From positions 8,567,503-8,631,502 of the forward strand of contig NC_045143.1 in NCBI RefSeq assembly GCF_008831285.2: a stretch of DNA of 64,000 bases. Reading direction: 5' to 3'. The position numbers and the translations under genes were made by a program. Source of the stretch: Nymphaea colorata (taxonomy: Eukaryota; Streptophyta; Magnoliopsida; Nymphaeales; Nymphaeaceae). The notes beneath the pieces were generated by a model. That model made no database searches. It was not told the DNA's origin and worked only from the letters and a program-made list of their open reading frames with translations. Position 1 is the first letter of the stretch. Each line of letters begins with the position of its first letter. Shown here piece by piece: positions 48,570 to 62,300 of the stretch.

Positions 48570-49016
48570 TAGGGGTGAACACGAGCTGAGTCGAACCCGA
48601 GTTCAGTTAGCTTGAGCTTGGCTCGAACTCTACTCGGCTCAACCTTGAGAATAGCTCGACGAAAGCAATTTGAGCTTGACTCGGCAGTTACGTGTTGAGT
48701 TTGAGCTCGATTCGATTAAGGCTCGACAAACTCATTTGAATATAATTGATATTCATCATTACGTGTTGAGTTTGAGCTCGACTCGATTAAGGCTCAACAA
48801 ACTCACAAACTTGTTTGAATATATCAACTTGACTAAGGCTCGACAAACTCGATTAAGGCTCGAGTTCAACTCTGCAGTTACGTGTTAAGCTCGAACTCAA
48901 CTCGATTATTTGAACGAGGCGACTCATGAATTCAAGCTCGACTCGTTAAGCAAATGGCTCGGCTCGAACTCGTTCACGAGTCGAGATCGAGTAGCTCTAC
49001 TTGTTGTTCACCCCTA
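48570..49016. mobile_element. hAT-type nonautonomous element, 447 bp, TCGAG-rich interior
   Basis: The 12-base termini are perfect inverted repeats: TAGGGGTGAACA (48570-48581) and TGTTCACCCCTA (49005-49016). The flanking octamers TACATAGG and TACGTAAG agree at 6 of 8, consistent with an aged hAT duplication. The interior is degenerate tandem repeats of CTCGACTCGATTAAGGCTC-type phrases. A related interior sits in reverse at 5870-6235. Confidence 0.75.
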
Positions 49017-49612
49017 TACGTAAGTCTTTTTTTATGCAACAAATACAAGTTATAGATTTTAAATAGAATTTGTTATTGTAGAAATCTAATAGGGTAAATC
49101 TTTGGGATTATAAGGAAGGGCAAAAGGGCTGAAATTTTATAAGCCTCGAGGATCACGAAGAAAAGGGTGGAATTTATGAATTATGATGCCAGCTTTGCGG
49201 TTTAGAATGAGACATTTTGTCTCCTAATAGCCGGTTCAAAACACAACATTTTGTCTTCTAACAGGCTAAAAGTCATGTCCAACAAACTATTTAAGGCAAA
49301 GCAATTTTTTTGACTTTTCAAGATAATTAAATATGATCACCTGGTGACTTCACGAAAATTATACACTTTTAATCATATGCATCCTATTTTCTACAACTAA
49401 TCTTCTAAATATTCACATTAACATTTTTATCTTTATTTATCTCGAAGGTGAAGGCCGGGTAGGAAGGTCTCTCTCGTCTTCTGTGGAAGTTGAGGTCCCT
49501 ATCTACCATTCGTCAGATTTGGAGGGCAAATTTCGTAATTACTCCTACCCATATAAGCCACCAGGTCGTCGACGAGGTCTCCCTCCCACTCTCCCTCTTT
49601 TCACAGGCAGCC
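49017..49612 (+). promoter_or_regulatory. STT3A: Upstream region and leader of STT3A
   Basis: AT-rich sequence changes near 49440 to pyrimidine-rich leader-like sequence (CTCCCTCCCACTCTCCCTC) ahead of the ATG at 49613. ATATAAG at 49551-49557 could be a TATA element, but it is only about 60 bases from the ATG and may lie within the leader. Confidence 0.4.
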
Positions 49613-52600
49613 ATGGCTTCCGCCGAGGGAGCCAAGGTACCGACGACTCCGGCGACTCCTCTCCGAGATGCCTTCGGCAACGTGCTATCCTTTTTCATTC
49701 TCCTTCTTATCGGAGTTCTCGCCTTCTCCATCCGTCTCTTCTCCGTAAGTCTCGTCCTTTGCTTCGTCGTGTTTCCCTAGATTCCGATCCACGGTTCAAA
49801 CTTTTTTCTTTGATCCGCGGATCTGCATCTTCCGGATTCGAGTAGGTTGATTTTCATTTTCTGGTGGTCTGTTTCTGCAGGTGATCAAGTACGAGAGCGT
49901 CATTCATGAGTTCGATCCTTACTTCAATTACAGAGTTACTCAGGTTTGAAGCTTACGATTGCTTTATTTTATCTAAATGCACGTCCATTCTATTTGGTTC
50001 CCAACTCCCCGCCATAGTGCTGTAGTGTACTTGAACATTTCGGGTTTTTGCTCACTTCATTGTTGAAGCGTACCGTCTCGTGTGAGTGCTAGAAATTCTC
50101 CTTCAGTGAGTTCTAGAAATTATCCTTCAAGTCGTTAAGGTCCAAGGAGGTGGATTTTTTGTGTTTGAGTAGTTGATGTCAGTTTAGTTTCACTGTACAT
50201 TGTAATTGGCCTTGGTTAGTTTGCTTTGCTATTGGATGAGAATCATAACAAGATCAATCGTAGTGTTGACCGGTGCTTCGTTTAATTCTCAGTAAGCTCG
50301 CTGTTCTGATTATTATCTCGTTTATTTTTTCGAACCGAGAGCCAATGATCTGATCGTTTAAGCCTTTAAGGTGCTGGTGTAGGTTAGTCAGAAACATCAA
50401 TATGTATAATCAAGACGATGGAAGTGGAAGGTGCACAATCAATTAAATTATGTATGATGGCCTTCCTCTTGAGAAAAAAAGGCTTTCTGTAAGGAATTGT
50501 CCCTTCACTAAAGTTCTCACCTGATGAAATTCAGCTGTTTGTGAACTGATTGATGATGATAAAATCTGGAATTTTGGTACCTTTTTACCAAATAAAAATA
50601 CTACCTTTCGTTGGTAAATTGTTAAGTATTGGAACTTGGAACCTCGCATATTTATTTACTTTATTTTTTTATGTTTTAGCCAGAGCCAAAATTTGTCTTG
50701 ATTAGAATTCCCACTTGGCTGATAGTCTCATGCAAATTAGTAAGTGTTTTCATTATCTGCTTTTTGTGAAACAAAAAGGATGGACTCATCCAGTTGGAAA
50801 GATTTTGTAGTATGCAAACTTTATTTCCTTTTTTCTTGTTTTGGGTGGACAACATAGTTGGGTACTGTTCTTATGGTTCCTGCAGCAGGCACTGATGCAC
50901 TGTTGTGTGTTATCTAGATGAGTTAGTAGGCTTTGAAATAATTGGAAATGTTGAAGATTGATCAATTGCTCTTGAGAGAAAAGGGCTACTGGATGAAATT
51001 ATACTCTGCGGAGAAACCCTTTAAGAGGCATGCTACCACCTGTCAAAATATGTCATGTGGAATTGTATATTTACTTGAGAGAAATGATAGGGTTTATTTT
51101 TGATTTTTTAAGTGAAGGTGGACAAAAGGTTCTAGTTTGGATTGTAGAAAGAAAATTCTAGATGTGATGGTCTCTGCTAGTATTTCAGTATTCCTATCTT
51201 AGGATCTTTGTTGAGCATTTGCATCCTGTGAATTTTGGAAAATCTAGTTTTCAGGCAAAAAAGTTTTTTCAACTGCGTGTTATACCCAAAGTTGATGGTA
51301 GAAGTTACTGGCTACAGCCCATAATGGTCAAATACACATGATAACAACTTATTAACATATATTCGTGCATGTTCATGCATGTGCATTTTCGTGCCAATAT
51401 TGCAGTAAAAAACTGTAAGGTTGTCTATTTGTCTTATTTGAATCTGTATGTTTGTTTTTAATGTCCGCGTTGCTCTCTTTCTTGATTTCAGTATCTTACG
51501 AAGAAGGGAATATATGACTTTTGGAATTGGTTTGATGATCGTACCTGGTAATAACATTTTTTTTTTTTTGCTTCGATTGAGTTTTAAATGTTATTATTAG
51601 TATGTAATTTAGTGGTAGTCTATATAATTTTGTCTTTAATTTGAAGGTATCCATTGGGACGAGTGATTGGTGGCACAGTTTATCCAGGTTTAACATTAAC
51701 AGCTGGTTCCCTTTGGTGGTAGGTAACTGGCATATGCTTATCTCTGAAATATATATGTATTGTATTTTCTTCCTTTTTATAAATCTGCTACTTGTATTAG
51801 TTTCTGGATGCAACTTTGGAATTGCTCTAGCTTATGGTTTTCTATTTTGCCTTTTTGAGCAGGATATTGAATTCTTTGAACATTCCTTTATCCGTAGAAA
51901 CAGTTTGTGTTTTTACTGCTCCTATCTTCTCAGCCAATGCATCTTGGGCAACATACCTTCTGACAAAGGTTAGTCTTCCATAGTCAGAATCATCCTAGAT
52001 AGATGCTAATCGTTTTTTTTCCCTTTCTTTTTTTAATAAGTTGTTAAGCATGCTATGGCTGTAGGAAGTCAAAGGCACTGGAGCAGGTCTTGCTGCAGCA
52101 ACTCTTTTAGCCATGGTAATGATTTTTCTGGTTCGCTATGGCTTTTTGCATTTGTGTGTTTATCTAATTCTCTTCCAAGTTTTCTATCTGTCGTTGTCCT
52201 TCAGCAGCAAAACATTATATTACTCTCTTTCTCATTCTCTCTCTCTCTCTCTCCAAGGTAGTTTATGAGGTTTCGTCTGTACTAAGCAATCTCACTATCT
52301 GCAACAAAAATTCTTTGCTGATGTATAGAGATTTTCCCATCCTAGTCTTGTTTTAATTGCCATTTGGCTGCTACTTTGCTTTATCTTCAAGAACACTGTA
52401 GTATTTCATATTATTTCCTAGGTGAACCCCTTCTGGACAGAGGTACATTAACAATAATTGAATATAGCATCTTCAAAGGACTATACAGACATACATACAT
52501 ACATAATACATATATATGTGTATATGGGTGTGTGTTATATATGTGTGTGTGTGTGTGTGTAACTATATATGTATGTATTCTTCATCCTACAACTGGAAAT

Positions 52601-53202
52601 TTGTAGATGCATGTTTTTATAGAACTAAGAACTTGACTGACTGCTATAAGAAAGATAAGCATGTCAATCTGTCAATCCTTAGCATGTACCTGGTAGGTCT
52701 GTCAATCAGGAAATGAGCCATTCATTATGTTTGATAAACTGAAAGCATGGGGACTGAAGAGCTGGCTGCTGAGGGTATGAAAACAATTTGATTGACCTGG
52801 TATGCTTGGACATGTTAAACAAGTGGTGAAACCTCAGACTACAGTCTACAGCTCTCCTCTTGTTTTTCTAGGTTGCTGTCTGTCTGCACGTGCTGTTTTC
52901 TGGATTTCTTTATCCTTCAGGGTTCCTCCCGTATTCTTTCTCTAACAGTCTGACACATGGTTTCTCTTTCCCTCCAGTTCTACTTTTCATGGAAGATGAG
53001 GCTTTATGAGAAATGTTATAGCATCAAATTTCCAAGATGCTGTGTAATGGTCTTGATAATTTGATAATTGCCCATGTTACATGAGGTAGTGCATGGGCTC
53101 GGACACTGGTACAAAGCAATTTTGAAAGCACACACACACACACACGTATACAGGGCCTGAATCCTTCTGGCCATCTGGGCCAGCTGGGGGAATCCACAAA
53201 TC

Positions 53203-53257
<55 letters not shown>

Positions 53258-56200
53258 GGAGGAGTCAGAGCTGGATTAGTGAAAAATTAAAAATCTGTTG
53301 CTGAATGCACCATAAACCAGCTAAAGTTAACATGAGTGGTTGCTGCATTACAAACTGTCACTAATGCTCATGTGGCTATTTTTTAATGACAGATTTTTCA
53401 ATTTTAGCCAACTGGAAACATCTTGCATTTGGCAGATGTGAACTCTGATATATATATAAAAGAAATCCCACTTAAGTGGTTACAAGAATGATAACCACAA
53501 AAAATTTGAAAGAATTTTAAAGGGTTGAATGAAGAGAGGAAAATATATGCTTCATATCATCTCCGGTATTGAGTCCCTGTACTAAGTGTGGGACAGGTGT
53601 GGCATCCCTCTAAGGGTATTTCTGTGAAGTAATTTGCTGCAGACGCTCTTTTTAACCTGCCAACTCAGATGTTCAATGCTTTATCTTTTTTCAGCTTTAT
53701 ATGATTCAGATTCTTTTTTCTTTTTCTGTTATTTTCAATCGACCTGCGATTTGTTGCTAGATGAAAATGTAACTTCTAAATGCTCTATTTTAGGCTATTA
53801 TTCTGTGCTGGACTATTCATATATTCATATATTTTTCATACTAACTTCTTTCTATACATGATCTTCAGGTGCCATCTTATATATCACGATCTGTGGCTGG
53901 GAGTTATGACAATGAAGCTGTGGCAATATTTGCCTTGATATTCACTTTTTATCTCTACATAAAGGTTGCAATCTTCCTTTATTTTTTTAGTTTATTTGCA
54001 TATAAACTCGTGATTCTTACATTTGGCTGAATTTAAAAGGTTGCTGTTTTGCTGTTGAAGTTGCAAACATATACTAATTGTGGCTTCATTACTTTGATAT
54101 TTGAATTCTCAGACATTGAATACAGGATCTCTTTTTTATGCTACTTTGAATGCGCTTGCGTATTTTTACATGGTAAGCCTCATAGATTGGTTCCTGTGAA
54201 TCTTCTTTGTAATCTTGTTTTTTATGTTATGGTTTCCTGATTAACTGCTTTACAGGTTTGCTCATGGGGAGGATACACATTTATTATAAATCTTATTCCA
54301 ATGCATGTGCTTCTGTGCATTATCACTGGGCGCTACTCATCTAGACTTTATATTGCTTATGCTCCTCTTGTAAGTAGCCGAAATACAGGAGAAATATGTG
54401 AAGTTATTTTTTCTCTTCCTCCTTTTTCAACTTTTTTTCAACTTTGAAGTTTTGTCTTTCCTTTTTTTTCTTTTGCTTGATTGGTAAACATTTTCATCAG
54501 ATGATACCTATTTAATTCTATTTTCTCATGCAGGTTGTCCTTGGGACTCTTTTGGCTGCATTGGTCCCTGTTGTTGGCTTTAATGCTGTGATGACCTCGG
54601 AACATTTTGCATCATTCTTGGTTGGTGCTTTATTCAATAAGCTGTTGTGGTTATAAATAGTCAAATAAATGCTTTTAGTTGTCAAAGCTTTGTGGTTATA
54701 AACCAAAAAGACACAACTTTACTATAGTTTGTGTTAAAATCTTAGCTTGTTCCTTGAAAACATGACTGATTGTGTTTGCAGGTCTTCATCATTATACATG
54801 TGGTGGCTCTGGTACATTACTTCAAAGGTCTTCTTTCCCCAAAAATGTTTAAAGTTGCCGTAACACTTGTTGTTACTATTGGGATGTAAGTTTGCAGGCC
54901 TTATACAACACTGTTGAATTTAATGGACCACATGTCAGATAGATGAATATGTTGTCTAGGTTATATGGTATGCATAATTTTTCTTTTATATTTTAGTTTT
55001 TTCCTGTTTATTAATGTAATGATAAATATAAAGAGCATTATTTGCACTGGACATGGATTTCTTTTGGAATTATATCGATTAAATCTTCTTTATGGCAATA
55101 AAGTATCAAACATGGATTGAAACTTTCTATATTTTCCAGGGCAGTGTGTTGTGTAGTGGTAGCAGTTCTTGCAGCATTAGTGGCTTCAAGCCCAACAAAA
55201 GGGTGGAGTGGTCGCAGTCTGAGTCTTCTTGACCCGTAAGAACCAGACATGTCTATTTAAATTGTATGCTTTCATGAAACCAGTAGGCATAAATATAGAA
55301 ATCCTCTTAACAGCTTTTTTAAGCATGATTTATTGGCCAACTATGTCTTCCAATTTTCTTTTGTTGACTTTTTTCTTGTTCATAATTTTTGATGAGCACA
55401 GGACTTATGCAAGCAAGTATATCCCAATTATTGCTAGTGTTAGTGAGCATCAGCCTCCAACATGGCCGTCCTATTTTATGGACATCAATATTTTGGCTTT
55501 TTTGGTTCCAGCAGGCATTATTGTAAGTAATTATTCAGCTTTTATCTCTATGCACTGCATTATTTGTTTGTTAGCTTCTGCATTTTCTTATCTTGAGAAA
55601 CTGGAATATGACATTCTAGTATGATGTAGTCTAGAAAACTATGCAAAAGGACACAGTTTTCTGGAAACAGAATCCATATCCTTTGGATCTGGTTTGGATA
55701 CGGGTTTGTATATGAGTCCAATTCATCATGGATACAGTTAAATCCGTATCAGATATGGTCTTGACTTATGAGCGAAAATTGGAGTCAGAACTATATTGAA
55801 TACAGTTTTGGACATCCCTTTAGCTTACCCACATGCATATAAAAAACCTTATTTTTTAAGCTCTTACCAGAACTATATTTGAAGTGGGAAATTTTGAAAA
55901 ATTTAATCTTGAGGGGCTTTATGTCTTTTACAAAAGTTCCACTCCATGCCAAATGGCAAAATTTTGGTTTGTCCAGCACCATCACCTTTTCTTTGGCACA
56001 TGGCAAGACTTAACAAATAAAAGTTATGAGCCATAGCTTTGAAGAATCCTCCTTTGTAGAGACAAAATAGAAGTCTTTCCTTCTTTCTCATTGTGTATGG
56101 TGTTAAACTTAAAGCAAATATTCCCTATGCAAAAAGGAAACATGTTGACTGCTAGGAGAAGTAAAATAATTAGGATACAGTATCTATTAGAGAAAGTTCA

Positions 56201-56367
56201 AATAATTTAGACAAAAATTGTTGAAAAATAACTTGTAAAATCAAAGAAAATCAAGGAAACCAAAATGACTAATAATATTTTGCGATCCTGAACTAGCATC
56301 ATCATCTGATTAACATTCTCTAAATGACTCCATCATTAGTATTACAACTTTATCAGATAACAATTAC

Positions 56368-56450
<83 letters not shown>

Positions 56451-56686
56451 CATGAGAGAGAGAGATTGAAATCAACCAGCTGCCTCTATGGCTGGATGGT
56501 TTTTTTTTTTTTAAAAAAAAAGTATTATATTGTATTGTTAAAAACCATCGCAAAAGGTGCATTCTATTGCCAAAAACTGTGGTCAAGCAACTGTCGTTGC
56601 TAATGCACCTGACACTAAATAAAAAACCATCCCGCACAGAGGCATCTGGCTGATTTCAAGTCCTCTCTCTCTCTCTCTCTCGCTCA

Positions 56687-56737
<51 letters not shown>

Positions 56738-59313
56738 TCCATAACATATGGCCCTTTTATAAAATCATCCATGGCTTTTGTCCTTCATACTTTGGCACCT
56801 TCTGCTACTAAGCAATAACAACGATATAGTGAAATCTTAAGCATATACTTATTGGGTATGGGAAGGAATTTAGTCTTTCAATAGGTTTAACCTTTCGATG
56901 TTGAAAATGACTAATATTGCATTTTTGTTTGCCAGGCATGCTTTTCTCCTCTTTCTGATGCAAGCTCCTTTGTGGTCCTTTACATTGCAACATCAGTATA
57001 TTTTTCAGGTGTCATGGTATGTAATTAATATTCTTAAGTAATAGGTGCTCTCTTTTTGTTCCTGGTGATAAGGGTTGGTCATTTCTAGGTGCGCCTTATG
57101 CTTGTGTTGGCTCCAGCTGCCTGCATCACATCTGGCATTGCTCTTTCTGGTGCATTTGATGTTCTTACACGATCAGTCAAGTTTCAACCATCTAGTTCCT
57201 CAGCTATCACCACTTCAACAGTGAGTTGACCATTATGATACTTGGTGGCTTTATTTGCTGGTCAGGTGTTAACATTTAAATTACATATTCAAGGCAGGGG
57301 ATGGTGCTTCTCAAAATACTGTATCTCAAGGTGATGTGGGGAAGCCTGTGACCAAGACTTTATCAAAAGAGAAGGCTGATGAGGGTATAAAGGAACGCCC
57401 TTCAAGAAAGAACAAGAAGAAGGAAAAGGAAAGCTCTGAAAAGGTCATCATGAAACCTCAGAATGAGAAGAAGTTGTTAGTTTTGCCACGAGAGGCATCT
57501 GTGGTTGCTATTCTTTTGCTTATTGTATTGGGAAGTTTCTATGTGGTAAGTTAGAACTCTTTCTTCAAAGTCTTTCATAACTCTGTTATGTAACTTGTTA
57601 TCAGTGTCTTTGTACTGCACTTTTACATAATGAAACTTTTAGAATGCTTTGTACCGTATAAGAACAGCCCACACTATACCTGTCTGCAAGTTTACTTCGA
57701 ATTTTACACACATTAGTTGACGCTTTCACCAATCATCAAAGGGTTTTAATCTAGTCCCAAAATGCCGTGCTTTGTGTTCTTGGGAAACTTAAACTGTTTA
57801 CACATATTGAAAGTGTTAGAAAAATATCTCTTTTTGGTCCTCCAAAGAGTGATAGAACACCAAAAGCTCAATGTTCATAAAATATTGCAAATGAAAACAC
57901 TTCTTCAAAATGTTTTTATTTATATATTTCTTTGTAATTCATATATTTTCTGTAAAGGAACACTATATCCTGTATAGTTCTGTATCTCAGGTGGGTTGGG
58001 GAGGGGAACTGAAAATAGTGCTTATGTTTTGTATGTGATGTTATTTTCCTGAGAAGTCGACTGATAACTGATCTTTTATACTTGAGCTGACTGTGCTGTT
58101 ATTGTTACATGGCTCTCTGATAAAAAATATTATCTAGGCAATTATTAGTTGGAAATCATTGCCCCTTTTCCTCATCTTCAGAAAAAAAATAAGAAGAAAA
58201 AACATATACCACCCTGTGTTTTTCTAATTGCAGTAGTTTGTCATGGAGAAGAAAGCTATTTTGTGCAATTTATGTGGTTGTTACACAGCATCCATCACAC
58301 ATTACACTTGTGCATGTTACCTGCGATATGCTGATCCTTAAAAGTGTCCTTTTCCTTTTTCAGCTTCATTCTGTCTGGGCTGCAGCAGAAGCATACTCTG
58401 CCCCTTCAATTGTTTTAACATCACGTTCACATGATGGATTGCATGTATTTGACGATTTTCGTGAAGCTTATGCATGGTTACGTCATAATACTGCAGTAGA
58501 TGATAAGGTTTGGACCCTCTTTCATCATTGCTTGCTTCTCCTGATAACAACTTTTTGTTTTCATTTTCTCTCTGGAAAGTATGACCATATTAATTTTATT
58601 AGCTTTTTGTTTCCTGAAATTATGATCAATACTTCCTTTTTGAAAATTTGAATAAGGAAGCATTGGTTTCTGAGTTCAATCCCACAATCTTTTGCTAATG
58701 AAAAACCAGCCTGATAGAGTTAGGCACCAAAATAATAAAAAGAGTTTTCAGTCTGATTAGTGACTCAAGAAAATGTTCCTATTTGCATTGGTACTAGACA
58801 TGAATGTGGAAAAATGAAAAAGGGTGAACTTAAGGTCTTTGCAGTTAATCTGTCATCTGTTCGATCTCCTGGAGTTTACCCTCATATTGCCCATTTTCAT
58901 GCATATGGCTTTATACAATGCTTGAAAAAACAATTAATTGTTGAACATAGTTCTCGGTGACATATTATAGTGTGAGCACTTGATGACAGGATTATAAGGT
59001 GGAAGTGCTTATTCCTGCTCTCCTTTGGTCTTTAATTTCATTTAATTGGTTGGGAATCATTTTGCCTTACAGTTTTGTTACTTGCTGCTGTTTTCCATTT
59101 GATTTAGCCTTGCAGGCTGTTTTATGAAATAATTTTGCTTTTATGTGTTTAGGAAGGGATATTGTACACTGACAGCAAGGAATTAGAACATGGCTCACAC
59201 CTATGGACTAAAAGAACATTCCAGAATATGGTTTTCAATGAATTAAAACTTGGGTCACACCTATGTTGTTAAAAGCATTAGGTAGAGCCTGGGCTGGACT
59301 AGATGTTTAAGCA

Positions 59314-59383
<70 letters not shown>

Positions 59384-62300
59384 AGCTGGCAGGGACCACG
59401 CCCCCCCCCTTCTGAGTTTTTGAAAAATTGAAATTCTACTGTGAAAAATTCCAAAAATTTATATTTGGCCCCAGTGAAGATTTTGAAAATTATATATTGG
59501 CCCGACCTTTGAGAAATGTTGGCTCTGCCACATTCCGATGTCAATGTGTAGCTGCATAATCACTTCAATCTGAGTTAAACAACTCTCAAACTTTAGGTTC
59601 TGTGGACATCCTTCATCTTGGAAGTTGTCTTGCTCTGTAAGACTTCTTCAGCTCCTTTCGACTCCCTGTGAAAGCTTGTCTGTGTCTACTTCCTCAGGTT
59701 GCATCATGGTGGGACTACGGGTATCAAACAACTGCAATGGCAAACAGAACAGTCATTGTGGATAACAACACATGGAACAACACTCATATTGCAACTGTTG
59801 GTATGGCTATGTCTTCTCCAGAAAAGGCAGCTTGGGAGATATACACATCTCTGGATGTCAAATATGTTCTTGTTGTCTTTGGAGGTTTGTTTCCATCTCT
59901 TCTCATGGTGCAGAATTTCTCTTAATTTCATGTGCTCACTGTTAATATGGGAATTCTCATTCTTTACAACTCAATATCAGATCGACCATATGCCACTACT
60001 CACTAGGTGACTCTGTTGACTTAAGAGATTTTCTTTTTTTAATTTATTCAAAATAAAGTAAAACTTAGGATAGTTAATATTCCCAAAATTTTTTTATCAT
60101 AAAAATAATCTGAGTATAGCTAATTTGTTTTTGTTTCTTTTGCTAATTCATCATATCAAGTCTATTGTTGAAGATCTTGCTTTCATAGTCCTCACGCTAT
60201 TTAGGGACAAGGGAAGCCCAGCTGAAACTAGAGAACGGTTCTTGCTGAAGTTATTCACTGACTAGCTCTGACAAATACATGTTTTGTGAAGTTTGGGTAG
60301 ATAAATTCAAAGAGAGAGCACACTTACATTAAAGTCCCCTTGAATCACATGAAAAGTTTACAAAGGCTGAAAAACAAGCATGACATAATTGGCGGAGAGA
60401 TAGAGAGAAAGAGGTGTGTGCCGTAAGATTGCTTGCCACCTACCCCTATAAATGCATTTAAAGGGGGATATTTGGGAGGATTAATGTCATTTTTTTTCTT
60501 TTTAATTTTTTTTCTCAAGATATAGTGAAAAGCCTTTATTCAGTCTCCATCCTTTTCTTTTTAAGAAACGTAGTACTGTCCAATCATATGTTTGCCCCTA
60601 CTCAAGGTTTCATTTCTTTCTTTGTTAAAACAAATGTATTACAACCTTGTGAGAATCAAAATAGAAAAAAAGGTTCTAGGCAAACTTGCCTGAATAAAAT
60701 TTGACGTGTGCCTCTGATAACTAGGCCAAGCTTAACGATGGACCAGCAATTTTGGGATATACCAAGTTCTCCATTTTTTTTTTCCATTTGGTAATTTGCG
60801 AAGACAACTTGGTTGCGACCCTGGTCATCTCAGAGATTTTGCTAACCATGATATTCATAACATATAACTCTCTTGTAGGGCTTGTTGGTTACCCAAGTGA
60901 TGATATCAACAAGTTTTTGTGGATGGTTCGCATTGGCGGTGGGGTGTTTCCTCATATCAAGGAGCCGGATTATCTTGTAAGTTGGGATTTCCTTTTTACC
61001 ATTTTCTTATAAATATACAACTATACAAGTTGCGATTTAAAATTTTTTCTGAGGCCAAATCTAATAGGTTTGTTTTTTACCATTTTCCTCCATAATAATA
61101 GGTTGATTTAATAACTTTCTCTGGGGCACAACTAATGTACTTGAGCATTTGTATAAACCAAAATTTCAATCTTCTTGGCTTATATCTAAGTGGCCAAGTC
61201 CATTTCCCTGTTTCATGGCTAATCTACTACTTCTTCGTAGTAGTTAGTAGTGAGAAAGGGATGAGTGGTCTAACCTATGTTGACCTGATTGTAGTGCAAC
61301 ATGGCAATGATTTATATTCTGCATAATCTTGACTACTTTCGAAGGTTTGTCGTTAGTCGTTACACAGTTAAATTTGGTCATTCGTAACTAATTTTCTCTC
61401 CTCTATTCTCTCCTTTGGCATGTGAAAGAGGGATGGTCATTACCGCATTGATTCCCAGGCCACACCAACCATGCTGAACTGCCTGATGTATAAGCTTTCT
61501 TATTACAGGTACAGGCATTGCTCACTGCTGCCCTTTTGTTCTACTTAGGTACTGGGAGCTTGTTTGTTTCGTTGTCTTAAGAATGCCAAGAATGGAATAT
61601 TCTATTTTGGCATTCCCAGGAACGTGTCCTGGGCCACCTTTGAATCACCTAGAATGGACACACAATGTATAATGTGGAGTGCGAAACAAATACAGTGTTC
61701 TTTGAATGCCTCATTCCCTGTCCTCATTTGCATGCACCAGCAGGGCCCACAGTGGAACACTCCATAGGCGTTTCAAACAACTTCTGAGTCTCGCCATGTG
61801 TATACTCTTGTTGACTTTTTCTTTCATTTACAGGTTTGTAGAAGCAGATGGCAAAGGGTACGATAGAGTGAGAGGAACTGAGATAGGGAAGAAGTACTTC
61901 AAACTCACCCATTTTGAGGAGGTCAGATCACTTATTATAAGATAGATTTATCTATGGGAGGAAAGAGTATTTGTAAATTACTTGTCTCATTAGATCTTTG
62001 ACAATAGGATCATATTTAGTGAGATGACTTGCTAGATTTTGCAGATTTGCATTCCAGGAAGAACATGTTTTAGTTGCAGCTTTTCTATGGTTTAGAAAAG
62101 CTTTCCGATGAAGTTCATTTTATTTGAAAAGGAGCTGTTAAGCGTCTTTTACCTTTATAAAAGACAAAAACGCAATTCGTCCTATTGTTTTTGAATCTTA
62201 GCAAGCTATGGTGGTTTTCTGCCAGTATTCTTTATATTGGTATTAATATATCTACTTTGTTGGTTCAGGTGTTTACAACTCATCACTGGATGGTGCGGAT

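Noticed and set aside
58760-58960. 66-codon open frame in STT3A intron 17
   Set aside because: Begins with a non-ATG codon, no splice context joining it to STT3A, no recognised family.
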